Assembly (NCBI RefSeq): GCF_024734665.1
Contig: NZ_CP102931.1
Span: 1,362,001-1,426,000, forward strand
Direction: 5' to 3'
Length of the DNA: 64,000 nucleotides
Source of the DNA: Variovorax paradoxus
GTDB taxonomy: Bacteria; Pseudomonadota; Gammaproteobacteria; Burkholderiales; Burkholderiaceae_C
Shown here in pieces: positions 26,013 through 33,907 of this stretch. A program made the translations under genes and the position numbers. Within the stretch, counting starts at the first letter, position 1; each line of letters opens with the position of its first letter. Under the pieces are notes generated by a model. It was not told the DNA's origin, did not search any database, and was given only the letters and a program-made list of their open reading frames with translations.

Positions 26013-27037
26013 GCCTTGGGGAGGGAGCGTTCGCTGCGCGATGGAAGCATTGAAGTGTTGAAGATGGCGTCGGACGCGGGCTTGACCTTGAGGCCGAAGA
26101 CATCGGCCACTTCGTCGACCTGCTGTTCGAGCGTGAGTTTCTTTATATCGCCAAGACCGTGGCCGCGCGTGTCGGCCGCGCCCACGTATTGCGCGGTGAT
26201 GCCCCAGCGCTCGAGTTCGATCTTCTCGTCGAGGATGGGCTCACGCTGGCGCATGGCCGCGATGCTAGGCGCCGGATTGGCAAAGGTCTCGACGATGGCG
26301 CGGTTGCTCGCGCGCAGAAAGGCCGCCACTACCTTCGGGTTCTGCGCGATGAGGTTGCTGCTCGCGAGGATGGCGTTGCCGTACAGGTTGACGCCCGCAT
26401 CGGCGTACTTGAGCACCGACAGCTCCTCGGGCTTCATGCGCGCGAACAGCGAAACGGCCGAGTCGTGGAAGTAGGTGGCGGCATCGACGTCGCCGCGCAC
26501 CATGACGTTGTCGCGCGCGCTGAAGTCGGTGGTCTGCCACTGGAAGGCGTCGCCGCGCATGCCTTGCTTGCGCGCGACCATCGGCCAGGCGCGCCGCGTC
26601 GATTCGACGGCCGCCGCCGCGACCTTCTTGCCCGCGAGGCTCTTGAAGTCGCCGGTCACGCCGCGGTCCTTGCGGCCGATGATCACGAACGGTGCGCGGT
26701 TGTAGTACTGGTACACGGCCTGCACCATCGGCGTGCCGGGGTTCTGCGCGTTGAACTCGACCAGCGAGCTGATGTCGCCCAGCCCCAGCTGGTAGACGCC
26801 GCTGGCAATGCGCGTGATGGAGGCGACCGAGCCGGCGCCGGTGTCGATGCTCACGTCGAGCCCCTCTTCCTTGTAGTAGCCCTTGGCCAGCGCCAGGAAG
26901 AAGGGAGAGGTCTGCCCGTTGATGCGGAAGTCGAGCGTGAATTTGAGCGGGGTGAGCTTGCCGTTGCTGCCTTGAGCGAAGACGGCAGGGGCGGCAAGGG
27001 TGGCGGCACTGGCCGCGAGGAAGGATCGACGTTGCAT
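26009..27037 (-). CDS. ABC transporter substrate-binding protein (NMT1/SsuA type)
   Basis: A 342-residue periplasmic binding protein of the NMT1/THI5/SsuA group. A Tat-like signal M-Q-R-R-S-F-L is followed by a cleavage site near V-F-A-Q. The mature start L-K-F-T-L-D-F-R-I-N-G-Q is typical of binders of pyrimidine-like or sulfonate ligands. It is clearly paralogous to the binding protein at 47367-48398. No permease or ATPase gene adjoins it, so its membrane partners lie elsewhere or are shared. It heads the operon with the deaminase and ureD and is divergent from a Rieske oxygenase. Confidence 0.9.
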   Translation of the reverse strand: MQRRSFLAASAATLAAPAVFAQGSNGKLTPLKFTLDFRINGQTSPFFLALAKGYYKEEGLDVSIDTGAGSVASITRIASGVYQLGLGDISSLVEFNAQNPGTPMVQAVYQYYNRAPFVIIGRKDRGVTGDFKSLAGKKVAAAAVESTRRAWPMVARKQGMRGDAFQWQTTDFSARDNVMVRGDVDAATYFHDSAVSLFARMKPEELSVLKYADAGVNLYGNAILASSNLIAQNPKVVAAFLRASNRAIVETFANPAPSIAAMRQREPILDEKIELERWGITAQYVGAADTRGHGLGDIKKLTLEQQVDEVADVFGLKVKPASDAIFNTSMLPSRSERSLPKA

Positions 27038-27382
27038 GTGGGGCCTCGGAAGCTTCGGGTCTTGAATCCCCCTGCGCAGGGCAGAAGGCGTTTCAAGAGC
27101 AATTTCCGGGCGGGCGCACGTTCGTGGTGCGTGCGCTGCTGAACGCTTCTACTCTTGCAGCAGGTCATGCACGACGCATGCCAAGGGCCCTTTCGAGCAT
27201 TTTGCTCGGGCATTGAGGGTGAGGGCTTGGAGGGGCAGCCTGGCCGGGCGCACAATCCGGGCGCGCAATTTGCAAGGCATGTTGCGCAGAGTAGAAGCGT
27301 TCAGCCGCGCGATGCCCCGTGCATCCAGGCAGGAAATTGCTCTTTCACGTTCGTCCCCACGCAACAAAGAAGGAGTCCGCGC
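27038..27382. promoter_or_regulatory. Divergent intergenic region with nested inverted repeats
   Basis: This 345-base gap holds no gene I can support. It contains two pairs of perfect inverted repeats with almost the same centre near 27220. The outer pair is 13 bases (27095-27107 and 27332-27344); the inner pair is 17 bases (27139-27155 and 27288-27304). Each arm lies at a comparable distance from the start codon of its own flanking gene. The simplest reading is that each divergent gene has the same control element in mirror orientation, so that one regulator controls both. An AAGAAGGAGT ribosome site precedes the Rieske gene. Confidence 0.65.
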
Positions 27383-28465
27383 ATGCTCGTTACCCAACAA
27401 CCCGTCTTCCGCAAGTTCTGGCATGCCGTCATGCCGCTCTCCGAACTGGCACAGGGACCGAAGCCTTTCAGGCTGCTGGGCGAAGACATCGTTCTATTCA
27501 TCGATTCCGACGGCCAGCCCGCTGCGCTGCGCGATCGCTGCTGCCACCGCACCGCGAAGCTGTCGAAGGGCTGGTGCGTGGACAGCGAAGGCCAGGCCTG
27601 CGGCACCGGTGCCATCCAGTGCGGCTACCACGGCTGGACGTATGACCGCAGCGGGCAGGTCATCCGCATCCCGCAGTACGAAGCAGATCGCAAGATCTCG
27701 CCCGAGTACCGCACGACGGCCTACCGCTGCACCGCGCGCTACGGCTACGCATGGGTGGCGCTGGAAGAGCCCATTGCGGACATCCCAGCCATTCCCGAGT
27801 TCGACGACCCGGGCTACCGCACCATCTTCCAGTTCTACGAAGAGTGGCAGACCAGCCCGATGCGCGCGCTCGAAAACTCCTTCGACAACTCGCACTTCAG
27901 CTTCGTGCACCGCGCCACCTTCGGCGTGGCCGCGAGCCCGAAGCCAAGCAAGTACGAGCTGGTGGAAAACGAATCGGGCTTCTATGCCGAGACGGTCATC
28001 GAAGCGACCAACCCGGTGAAGTTTCATGCGATCAGCGGCGTGACTGATCCGATTACCACGCGCCACATGCGCAACGCCTACTTCCTGCCGTTCTCGCGCC
28101 GGCTCGACATCGAGTACCCGAGCGGCGTGCGCCACATCATCATCAACTGCTTCACGCCCATCGACGATGGCCGCATGCAGCTGTGCCAATGGCTGTTCCG
28201 CAACGACACCGAGGCCGACTGCACCGCGCAGATGCTGATCGACTTCGACGATGCGGTGACGCGTGAGGACAAAGACATCCTCGAATCGACCGACCCCGAT
28301 GCGCTGGTCGACACGCGCCGGCGCGGCGTGGAGTATTCGATGGAGTCGGACCGGCCCGGCATGCTGATTCGCAAGCACCTGATGCAACTGCTTGCGAAGC
28401 ACGGCGAGGCGGAGGTCTATCGCGGCATGAGCAGTGCCGTGATTCCGATTGCAAAGGCTGCTTGA
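27383..28465 (+). CDS. Rieske non-haem iron oxygenase, alpha subunit
   Basis: A 360-residue oxygenase subunit. The Rieske [2Fe-2S] ligands are C53 and H55 in R-C-C-H-R and C80 and H83 in Q-C-G-Y-H-G-W. The mononuclear iron site is N165 to H176, in E-N-S-F-D-N-S-H-F-S-F-V-H, with H171 and H176 as ligands and D168 as the electron-bridge aspartate. The size and motif layout fit the vanillate demethylase and N-demethylase branch, where a separate reductase supplies electrons; none is adjacent. Divergence from the binding protein, deaminase and ureD genes suggests that it acts on an N-heterocycle, but this is inference. Confidence 0.88.
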   Translation: MLVTQQPVFRKFWHAVMPLSELAQGPKPFRLLGEDIVLFIDSDGQPAALRDRCCHRTAKLSKGWCVDSEGQACGTGAIQCGYHGWTYDRSGQVIRIPQYEADRKISPEYRTTAYRCTARYGYAWVALEEPIADIPAIPEFDDPGYRTIFQFYEEWQTSPMRALENSFDNSHFSFVHRATFGVAASPKPSKYELVENESGFYAETVIEATNPVKFHAISGVTDPITTRHMRNAYFLPFSRRLDIEYPSGVRHIIINCFTPIDDGRMQLCQWLFRNDTEADCTAQMLIDFDDAVTREDKDILESTDPDALVDTRRRGVEYSMESDRPGMLIRKHLMQLLAKHGEAEVYRGMSSAVIPIAKAA

Positions 28466-28477
28466 GCGGCCTCCGCA

Positions 28478-29779
28478 TCAAGCCGGGGCAGTCGCAGGGT
28501 TCGGGCGCGTTGCACGCGACGAGCCCTGTTCGTAGCGGTCCATCGCAAGACCGTCGGTACGGATCTCGGGCCGCTGCCCCATCACCATGTCGGAGATCAG
28601 CTTGCCCGAGCCGCAGGCCATGGTCCAGCCCAATGTGCCGTGGCCCGTGTTGAGGAACAGGTTGCCGTAGCGCGTGCCGCCGACGATGGGCGTGCTGTCG
28701 GGCGTCATCGGGCGCAGGCCCGTCCAGAAGGTGGCACGAGGCACGTCGCCGCCGGGGAACAGGTCGGTTACGACCTTCTCGAGCGTGGCGCGGCGGTTGG
28801 GGTTCAGGCGCAGGTCGAAGCCTCCGAGCTCGGCCATGCCGCCCACGCGGATGCGGTTGTCGAAGCGCGTGACCGCGACCTTGTAGGTCTCGTCGAGCAC
28901 GGTCGATTGCGGCGCGAGCGATTCGTCGAGCAGCGGCACGGTCAGCGAGTAGCCCTTGACCGGGTACACCGGAATGTCCAGCCCCAGCGAGGCGATGGCG
29001 GCGCGCGAATAGCTGCCGAAGGCCATCACGTAGCGGTCGGCCGTGAGGATCTTGCCGGCGGTGGTGCGCACGCCGGTGATGCGGCTGCCGTCGGTTTCCA
29101 GGCCGTCGATGGTCTGGCCGAATCGGAAGTCCACGCCCAGGCCGAGCGCGATTTCGGCGAGGCCGCGGGTGAACAGGTGGCAGTCACCGGTTTCGTCGTT
29201 GGGCAGGCGCAGGCCGCCGGTGAGGCGATCGCGTGCGCCGGCCAGCGCGGGCTCGACGCTGGCGAGGGCATCGCGGTCGAGCAGTTGGTAAGGCACGCCG
29301 CATTCATCGAGCACCGCGATGTCGCGCTGCACCGCGTCGAGCTGTGCCTGCGTGCGGAACAGCTGCAGTGTGCCGCCGGTGCGCTGCTCGTACTGCAGGC
29401 CGGTGTCGGCGCGCAGCTGCTGCAGGCAGCCGCGGCTGTATTCGGCCACGCGCATCATGCGTTCCTTGTTCACTGCGTAGGCCTCGGGCGAGCAGTTGCG
29501 CAGCATCGCGGCCATCCAGCGCAGCTGGAACATCGTGCCATCGGGGCGAATGGACAGCGGCGCGTGCTTCTTGAACATCCACTTGATCGCCTTCAGCGGA
29601 ATGCCCGGCGCGGCCCACGGCGTGGAGTAACCAGGCGACACCTGGCCGGCATTGCCGAAGCTGGTTTCTTCGGCAGGGCCGGCCTGCCGGTCGAGCAGGG
29701 TGACCTCGGCGCCAGAGCGCGCGAGATAGTAGGCCGTGGTGGTGCCGATCACGCCGCCGCCGAGAACGATGACTTTCAT
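28478..29779 (-). CDS. dadA: D-amino acid dehydrogenase small subunit
   Basis: A 433-residue FAD enzyme that oxidises D-amino acids (D-alanine best) to 2-oxo acids and passes electrons to the respiratory chain. The FAD motif [13 protein letters not shown] starts at residue 5. DadA signatures include [14 protein letters not shown] near residue 40, P-V-K-G-Y-S-L near residue 277 and G-H-G-T-L-G-W-T near residue 393. It is divergent from an Lrp/AsnC regulator gene, which probably controls it. No alanine racemase gene is adjacent. Length matches the family. Confidence 0.94.
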   Translation of the reverse strand: MKVIVLGGGVIGTTTAYYLARSGAEVTLLDRQAGPAEETSFGNAGQVSPGYSTPWAAPGIPLKAIKWMFKKHAPLSIRPDGTMFQLRWMAAMLRNCSPEAYAVNKERMMRVAEYSRGCLQQLRADTGLQYEQRTGGTLQLFRTQAQLDAVQRDIAVLDECGVPYQLLDRDALASVEPALAGARDRLTGGLRLPNDETGDCHLFTRGLAEIALGLGVDFRFGQTIDGLETDGSRITGVRTTAGKILTADRYVMAFGSYSRAAIASLGLDIPVYPVKGYSLTVPLLDESLAPQSTVLDETYKVAVTRFDNRIRVGGMAELGGFDLRLNPNRRATLEKVVTDLFPGGDVPRATFWTGLRPMTPDSTPIVGGTRYGNLFLNTGHGTLGWTMACGSGKLISDMVMGQRPEIRTDGLAMDRYEQGSSRATRPNPATAPA

Positions 29780-29857
29780 GGTGTATTCACTGATTCAGAT
29801 GGAATGAGTGGAATCTAAAGTGCACAATGCAGTGGATTCCATTGTTTTCAGAGATTT

Positions 29858-29876
29858 GGCAGTGAAATGCACTGCC
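29858..29876. promoter_or_regulatory. Inverted repeat between dadA and lrp
   Basis: A perfect dyad with seven-base arms (GGCAGTG and CACTGCC) around a five-base spacer lies 31 bases before the Lrp start and 78 bases before the dadA start. A second, looser dyad of GGAATC and GATTCC lies closer to dadA. Lrp-type regulators often bind such paired sites in their own divergent promoters, so autoregulation and dadA control are plausible. Confidence 0.5.
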
Positions 29877-29907
29877 GAAAATCGTCCAAAGCCGCGCGCG
29901 AAGTGAA

Positions 29908-30375
29908 ATGCCCGAACTCGACCGAATCGACCGCAAGATCCTCGACCTTCTGCAGCGCCAGGGCCGTGTTTCCATGACCGAACTGGCCGAGTACATCGGC
30001 CTGTCGGCCTCGCCCTGCGCCGAGCGCGTGAAGCGCATGGAGCGCGACGGCGTCATCACCGGCTACCACGCGCACGTGTCGCCCGAGGCGCTGGGCAAGA
30101 CGCTGCTGGTGTTCGTCGAAATCAAGCTCTCGGCCAAGTCGGGCGACGTGTTCGACAAGGTGCGCAAGGAACTGCTCCACATGCCCGAGGTGCTCGAATG
30201 CCACCTGGTGTCGGGCAGCTTCGACTACCTCGTGAAGGCGCGGCTCAGCGGCATGAGCGAGTACCGGCACCTGCTGGGCGACATCCTGAAGAAGTTGCCG
30301 GTGGCGGCCGAGTCGCACAGCTACGTGGTGATGGAAGAAATCAAGGAAACGCTGATGCTGGCCGTGGACCGCTGA
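29908..30375 (+). CDS. Lrp/AsnC family transcriptional regulator
   Basis: A 155-residue Lrp-family regulator. The helix-turn-helix is at residues 1-60, beginning L-D-R-I-D-R-K-I-L-D-L-L-Q and including A-E-Y-I-G-L-S-A-S-P-C-A-E-R-V. The effector-binding RAM domain follows, with V-L-E-C-H-L-V-S-G-S-F-D-Y near residue 93. These proteins form octamers that sense amino acids. The divergent dadA gene points to D- or L-alanine as the signal, as in DadR of other proteobacteria. A GNAT gene begins four bases downstream. Confidence 0.92.
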   Translation: MPELDRIDRKILDLLQRQGRVSMTELAEYIGLSASPCAERVKRMERDGVITGYHAHVSPEALGKTLLVFVEIKLSAKSGDVFDKVRKELLHMPEVLECHLVSGSFDYLVKARLSGMSEYRHLLGDILKKLPVAAESHSYVVMEEIKETLMLAVDR

Positions 30376-30379
30376 ACCG

Positions 30380-30874
30380 ATGAGCAAGAACCACGATATT
30401 CCCGACATCGCCATCCGGCCCTGGCGTCTGGACGACTTTGACGCGGTGAAGGCCATCCTCGACGACACCTTCGCCGGCACCTGGCTGCCGCAGCTCACGC
30501 CCGAGGCCGCGAAGGCCTACAAGGAGAGCGGCGAGCCCGTGGGCTACATCGACGAGATGGGGCCGGCCTTCTTCGTGGCGGAGATCGATGGCGAGGTGGT
30601 CGGCGTGGTCCATTGGGAGCACGACTTCGTGCACGCGCTGCACGTGCCGGCCGAGCACCAGCGCAAGGGCATCGCCCGCGCCCTGATGGCCTTCGCGGAA
30701 GACGGCATGCGCGCCGGCGGCGTGGCGCTCGCACGGCTCGAAACCGACACCTTCAACACGCAGAGCCAGGGCTTCTACCTCGCGCTCGGTTACCGCGAGG
30801 CCGACCGCTACCCCGATCTCGAATGGCACAGCGGGTTCACGACCATCCTGTACGTGAAGACGCTTTCCTCCTGA
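30380..30874 (+). CDS. GNAT family N-acetyltransferase
   Basis: A 164-residue acetyl-CoA-dependent acetyltransferase. The fold core is visible as F-F-V-A-E-I-D-G-E-V-V-G-V near residue 65, then V-P-A-E-H-Q-R-K-G-I-A-R-A-L near residue 92, where the Q-R-K-G-I-A loop binds the pyrophosphate of acetyl-CoA. The C-terminal part has F-Y-L-A-L-G-Y-R, the usual beta-bulge region. The acceptor cannot be inferred. It starts four bases after the lrp stop codon and is likely co-transcribed with it and the following OsmC gene. Confidence 0.85.
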   Translation: MSKNHDIPDIAIRPWRLDDFDAVKAILDDTFAGTWLPQLTPEAAKAYKESGEPVGYIDEMGPAFFVAEIDGEVVGVVHWEHDFVHALHVPAEHQRKGIARALMAFAEDGMRAGGVALARLETDTFNTQSQGFYLALGYREADRYPDLEWHSGFTTILYVKTLSS

Positions 30875-30909
30875 ATCCTGAATCGCAACTCCCTACCAAG
30901 GACACCTGC

Positions 30910-31311
30910 ATGACGATCTCGATCCGCCGCGACGGCACCACCGGCACGCGCCACATCCTGAAGATCCGCAACCACGAGATTCCGGTCGATGCATCGCCCG
31001 CTGGCGGCGGCAGCGATGCCGGCCCCGAGCCGCATGACCTGTACGACGCATCGCTCGCGGCCTGCAAGGCGCTCACGGTGCTGATCTACGCGCGCCGCAA
31101 GGGCATTCCGGTGGAAGACATCGAGGTCGTGGTCGACCGCGACGACAGCGAGGAGCGCAAGGGCGTCTACCGCCTCAAGTCGGGCCTGCGGCTGAGCGGC
31201 GACCTGACGGAGGCGCAGCGCGACGAACTGCTGCGCGTGGCGGGCAAGTGCCCGGTGCACAAGCTCATGACCGAGGTGAAGACCGAGATCGAGACCGGCT
31301 GGGCCGACTGA
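30910..31311 (+). CDS. OsmC family protein
   Basis: A 133-residue protein of the OsmC/Ohr superfamily, thiol-based peroxidases that reduce organic hydroperoxides. The first conserved cysteine is in S-L-A-A-C-K-A-L-T near residue 58 and the second in A-G-K-C-P-V-H-K near residue 114, the correct pair for activity. P-E-P-H-D-L-Y-D-A precedes the first. It is closer to the YhfA/OsmC-like branch than to Ohr. It follows the GNAT gene by 35 bases and may share its transcript. Confidence 0.85.
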   Translation: MTISIRRDGTTGTRHILKIRNHEIPVDASPAGGGSDAGPEPHDLYDASLAACKALTVLIYARRKGIPVEDIEVVVDRDDSEERKGVYRLKSGLRLSGDLTEAQRDELLRVAGKCPVHKLMTEVKTEIETGWAD

Positions 31312-31324
31312 CCCGGCTGGTCGG

Positions 31325-32506
31325 TCAATGCAGCACGCGGTAGGTGCGTACCGCGCGCAGCAGCGCCCACAGGCCGGCCTCGGCCGGCACCTTCTTCTCG
31401 TTGAACGACACGGCGATGTACACGTCGTCGGCCGGCACGTAGGCCACGATGCTCGTGAAGCCCTCGATGCCGCCGCTGTGCCCGAGCATCAACCCGGGGC
31501 CGTCGGGCACGTCGTAGAGCTGCACGCCCATGCCATAGAACGCGTTGCTCCCGGCATAGGGGCCGAGCATGGCGGGCATGCCGGTGAACATGCGGTGCAC
31601 CGCTTCGCCGGGCAGCACCTTGCCTGCGAGCAATGCGTGCCAGAACACCGCGAGATCGCCCGCTGTCGATGCCAGTGCACCCGCGGCATAAGGCGTGGCG
31701 TACTGGTCCGGTGCGTCGACCGGCCGGCCGGCTGCATGGCCTGTGGCAACGGGCAGTTCGACGCCCGGCTTGCGCATGACCGTGTGCGTGAGCGACAGCG
31801 GCTTGATGAGCCGCTTCGTGAGCACGTCGGCGAACGGAGCGCCGTCCACCTTCTCGACGATCACGCCGAGCATTGCGTAGCCGGTGTTGGTGTAGCTCCA
31901 ATTCGTGCCGGGGCAGAACGGCGGCTTCTGCGACGTGCCGAGCGCGATGACTTCGGCGGGCGTGCGGTAGGCCGTTCCCAGCGACGGTAGCGCGTTGAAG
32001 CTCACGAGGCCGCTGGTGTGGCGCAGCAGATGTTCGATGGTGGTGAGCTTCGCATTCGGTGCGTCGGGAAACCACTTGTCGATGGTGTCGTCGAGCTTGA
32101 GCTTGCCTTCGTCGACGAGCTGCAGCACGACGGCGGCCGTCAGTGTCTTGGCGGTGCTTGCCACCTGGAAGGGCTGGTCGGGTACGACTGGTTGTGGCGG
32201 TTCCTTGCGTGCCAGGCCGCGCGTGGCCGACCAGATGCCTTCGCCGGGAATCGCGACCGCCACGCTGGCAGCGGGAACATGCGCGAGCATCTTGTCGAGC
32301 GCGTCGCCGAGTGCTTTTTGCAACTCGGCGGGCAACTCGCCGTCGATGGAGCGCTTGAAGTCCTTCTGCCATATCGCCTCGGGCGCTGAACGCATCGGTG
32401 GCCCCGCGTAGACGGGCGAGGGCGCGCACGCCGGCTGCGCCTGCGCGAGTCCCCATGACACAGACGTGGCCAGTAGAACGGCCGATGAAATCTTCCGCAA
32501 CGACAT
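31325..32506 (-). CDS. Serine hydrolase of the beta-lactamase/class C family
   Basis: A 393-residue exported serine hydrolase. A signal peptide ends near A-Q-A-Q (residues 21-24). The active-site motif S-T-A-K is at 117-120, the Y-T-N motif at 205-207 and an H-S-G-G motif near residue 325, in place of the K-T-G of true beta-lactamases. Such proteins are usually esterases, D-peptidases or carboxypeptidases; resistance function should not be assumed. The gene is 22 bases downstream of the hxlR gene on the same strand, so it may be under the same control. Confidence 0.83.
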   Translation of the reverse strand: MSLRKISSAVLLATSVSWGLAQAQPACAPSPVYAGPPMRSAPEAIWQKDFKRSIDGELPAELQKALGDALDKMLAHVPAASVAVAIPGEGIWSATRGLARKEPPQPVVPDQPFQVASTAKTLTAAVVLQLVDEGKLKLDDTIDKWFPDAPNAKLTTIEHLLRHTSGLVSFNALPSLGTAYRTPAEVIALGTSQKPPFCPGTNWSYTNTGYAMLGVIVEKVDGAPFADVLTKRLIKPLSLTHTVMRKPGVELPVATGHAAGRPVDAPDQYATPYAAGALASTAGDLAVFWHALLAGKVLPGEAVHRMFTGMPAMLGPYAGSNAFYGMGVQLYDVPDGPGLMLGHSGGIEGFTSIVAYVPADDVYIAVSFNEKKVPAEAGLWALLRAVRTYRVLH

Positions 32507-32528
32507 TCGGTGCTCCCGGTGTGCCGGC

Positions 32529-32882
32529 CTACTTGGCCGCCTCGGCTTTCGCGCGTGCGGTTTCAATGCGCTTGGCATTGCGGTCGCCCCAATCGGCCAG
32601 CGGCCCGAGCGCCGCATTGAGCGTGGCGCCCAGCTTGGTTGCCGAGTACTCCACGCGCGGCGGCACTTCGTGGAATACCTCCCGATGGACGATGCCGTCG
32701 GTTTCGAGTTCGCGCAGCTGCTGGATCAGCATCTTCTCGCTGATGTCGGGCAGCAGCCGCTTGAGCTCGCCGAAGCGATAGGCCTGCGCGTTCAGCTCCC
32801 AGAGGATGACGGCCTTCCATTTGCCGCCGATGACGTCGAACGCAGGCCCGATGCCGCAGTTGTAGGGTTTCTTCGATTTCAT
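32529..32882 (-). CDS. HxlR family winged-helix regulator
   Basis: A 117-residue HxlR-type regulator. It starts with a cysteine near residue 9 (Y-N-C-G-I-G-P-A), then G-G-K-W-K-A-V-I-L-W-E-L and R-F-G-E-L-K-R-L-L-P-D-I-S-E-K-M-L, the family's helix-turn-helix, with a wing at V-P-P-R-V-E-Y. Many HxlR proteins sense electrophiles or quinones through that cysteine. It is divergent from an imine reductase gene with a strong inverted repeat between them, and probably controls both directions. Confidence 0.92.
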   Translation of the reverse strand: MKSKKPYNCGIGPAFDVIGGKWKAVILWELNAQAYRFGELKRLLPDISEKMLIQQLRELETDGIVHREVFHEVPPRVEYSATKLGATLNAALGPLADWGDRNAKRIETARAKAEAAK

Positions 32883-32930
32883 TTCTTATCCGTGGAATGC
32901 CCCGTAAATACCCAATACATACGTTTTGGT

Positions 32931-32957
32931 AAGTACCTGACTTTATTGTAGGTACTT
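32931..32957. promoter_or_regulatory. Candidate HxlR operator
   Basis: A perfect inverted repeat, AAGTACCT and AGGTACTT, with an 11-base AT-rich spacer lies between hxlR and the imine reductase gene. It is about 60 bases from one start and 48 from the other, and the surrounding 136 bases are markedly AT-rich for this genome. The symmetry and spacing suit a dimeric winged-helix regulator such as the adjacent HxlR. Confidence 0.65.
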
Positions 32958-33018
32958 GACCATATGGAAGCGAAATTTCTACGATTCAATTGTCTTCACA
33001 AACAGAAATCGAATCGTC

Positions 33019-33891
33019 ATGAACAACAAGCGAGTTTCCGTTCTGGGCCTGGGCTCGATGGGTTTCACCATTGCTCAGCTCTATCTCGATCAGGGCTACG
33101 AAGTCACGGTGTGGAACCGCACGCCCGGCAAGGCCGATGCGCTGGTCGCGAAGGGTGCCGTGCTGGCGCGCGACGCAAGCGAGGCGTTGCGCGCGAGCCG
33201 CGTTGCGGTGATGTGCGTCTACGACTACCGCGCCGCCGATGCGATCCTGTCGGAGCAAGGCACGACCGCCACGATGGATGGCCGCCTGCTGGTGCAGCTG
33301 ACCACCGGCAGCCCGCAGGACGCGCGCGATGCAGAGGTCTGGGCTCACCGCCACGGCGCTGCGTATCTCGAAGGCGCGATCCAGGCCGCGCCGGACCAGA
33401 TGGGCCGGCCCGATACGCCGCTGCTGGTGTCCGGCGCAAAGCACGTGTTCGACGAGGCCGAGCCGTGGCTGAAGGTGCTGGCCGGCGGCATCGTCTACCT
33501 GGGCGAGAAGGCGAGCGCCGCGGCGGCCATGGACCTCGCCACGCTCTCCACCATCTACGGCACGATGCTCGGCTTCATTCACGGCGCACGCATCGCCGAG
33601 CACGAAGGCTTCGACGTGGCGGAATACGGCCGCATCGTTGCGGGCATCATGCCGACCTTCGCGGGCTTTCTTCAGCACGAGGGCTCCGTCATCCAGTCGG
33701 GCGACTTCAGCATTTCGCAGAGCCCGATGCGCATCTCGGTCGAGGCAACGCAGCGCATCCTGCAGGCGGCGCAGGCGTCGGGCATCAACACCGAGTTTCC
33801 GGCCTTCGCCGCGGGACTCTTCCAGCGGGCCGATGCGGCAGGGCTCGGCGGCGAGGAGCTCGCTGCGTTGATCAAGCTGCTGCGCGCTTGA
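33019..33891 (+). CDS. Imine reductase-like NAD(P)H oxidoreductase
   Basis: A 290-residue member of the beta-hydroxyacid dehydrogenase superfamily that looks like an imine reductase or reductive aminase. The NADPH site is V-L-G-L-G-S-M-G at residues 8-15, with V-W-N-R-T-P-G-K at 31-38. The segment Q-L-T-T-G-S-P-Q-D-A-R near residue 93 and M-D-L-A-T near residue 171 match imine reductases, with D172 in the position of the proton-donor aspartate. It lacks the catalytic lysine motif of true beta-hydroxyacid dehydrogenases. The native substrate of this family is generally unknown. Confidence 0.82.
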   Translation: MNNKRVSVLGLGSMGFTIAQLYLDQGYEVTVWNRTPGKADALVAKGAVLARDASEALRASRVAVMCVYDYRAADAILSEQGTTATMDGRLLVQLTTGSPQDARDAEVWAHRHGAAYLEGAIQAAPDQMGRPDTPLLVSGAKHVFDEAEPWLKVLAGGIVYLGEKASAAAAMDLATLSTIYGTMLGFIHGARIAEHEGFDVAEYGRIVAGIMPTFAGFLQHEGSVIQSGDFSISQSPMRISVEATQRILQAAQASGINTEFPAFAAGLFQRADAAGLGGEELAALIKLLRA

Positions 33892-33907
33892 AAGGCATCG
33901 GCATGGC

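Noticed and set aside
31325..32506. Antibiotic-resistance class C beta-lactamase
   Set aside because: S-T-A-K and Y-T-N motifs are present, but the third motif is H-S-G-G and the family is mostly esterases and peptidases, so resistance is not supported.
33019..33891. Ordinary 3-hydroxyisobutyrate dehydrogenase
   Set aside because: It lacks the catalytic lysine motif, and the Q-L-T-T-G-S-P and M-D-L-A segments match imine reductases instead.
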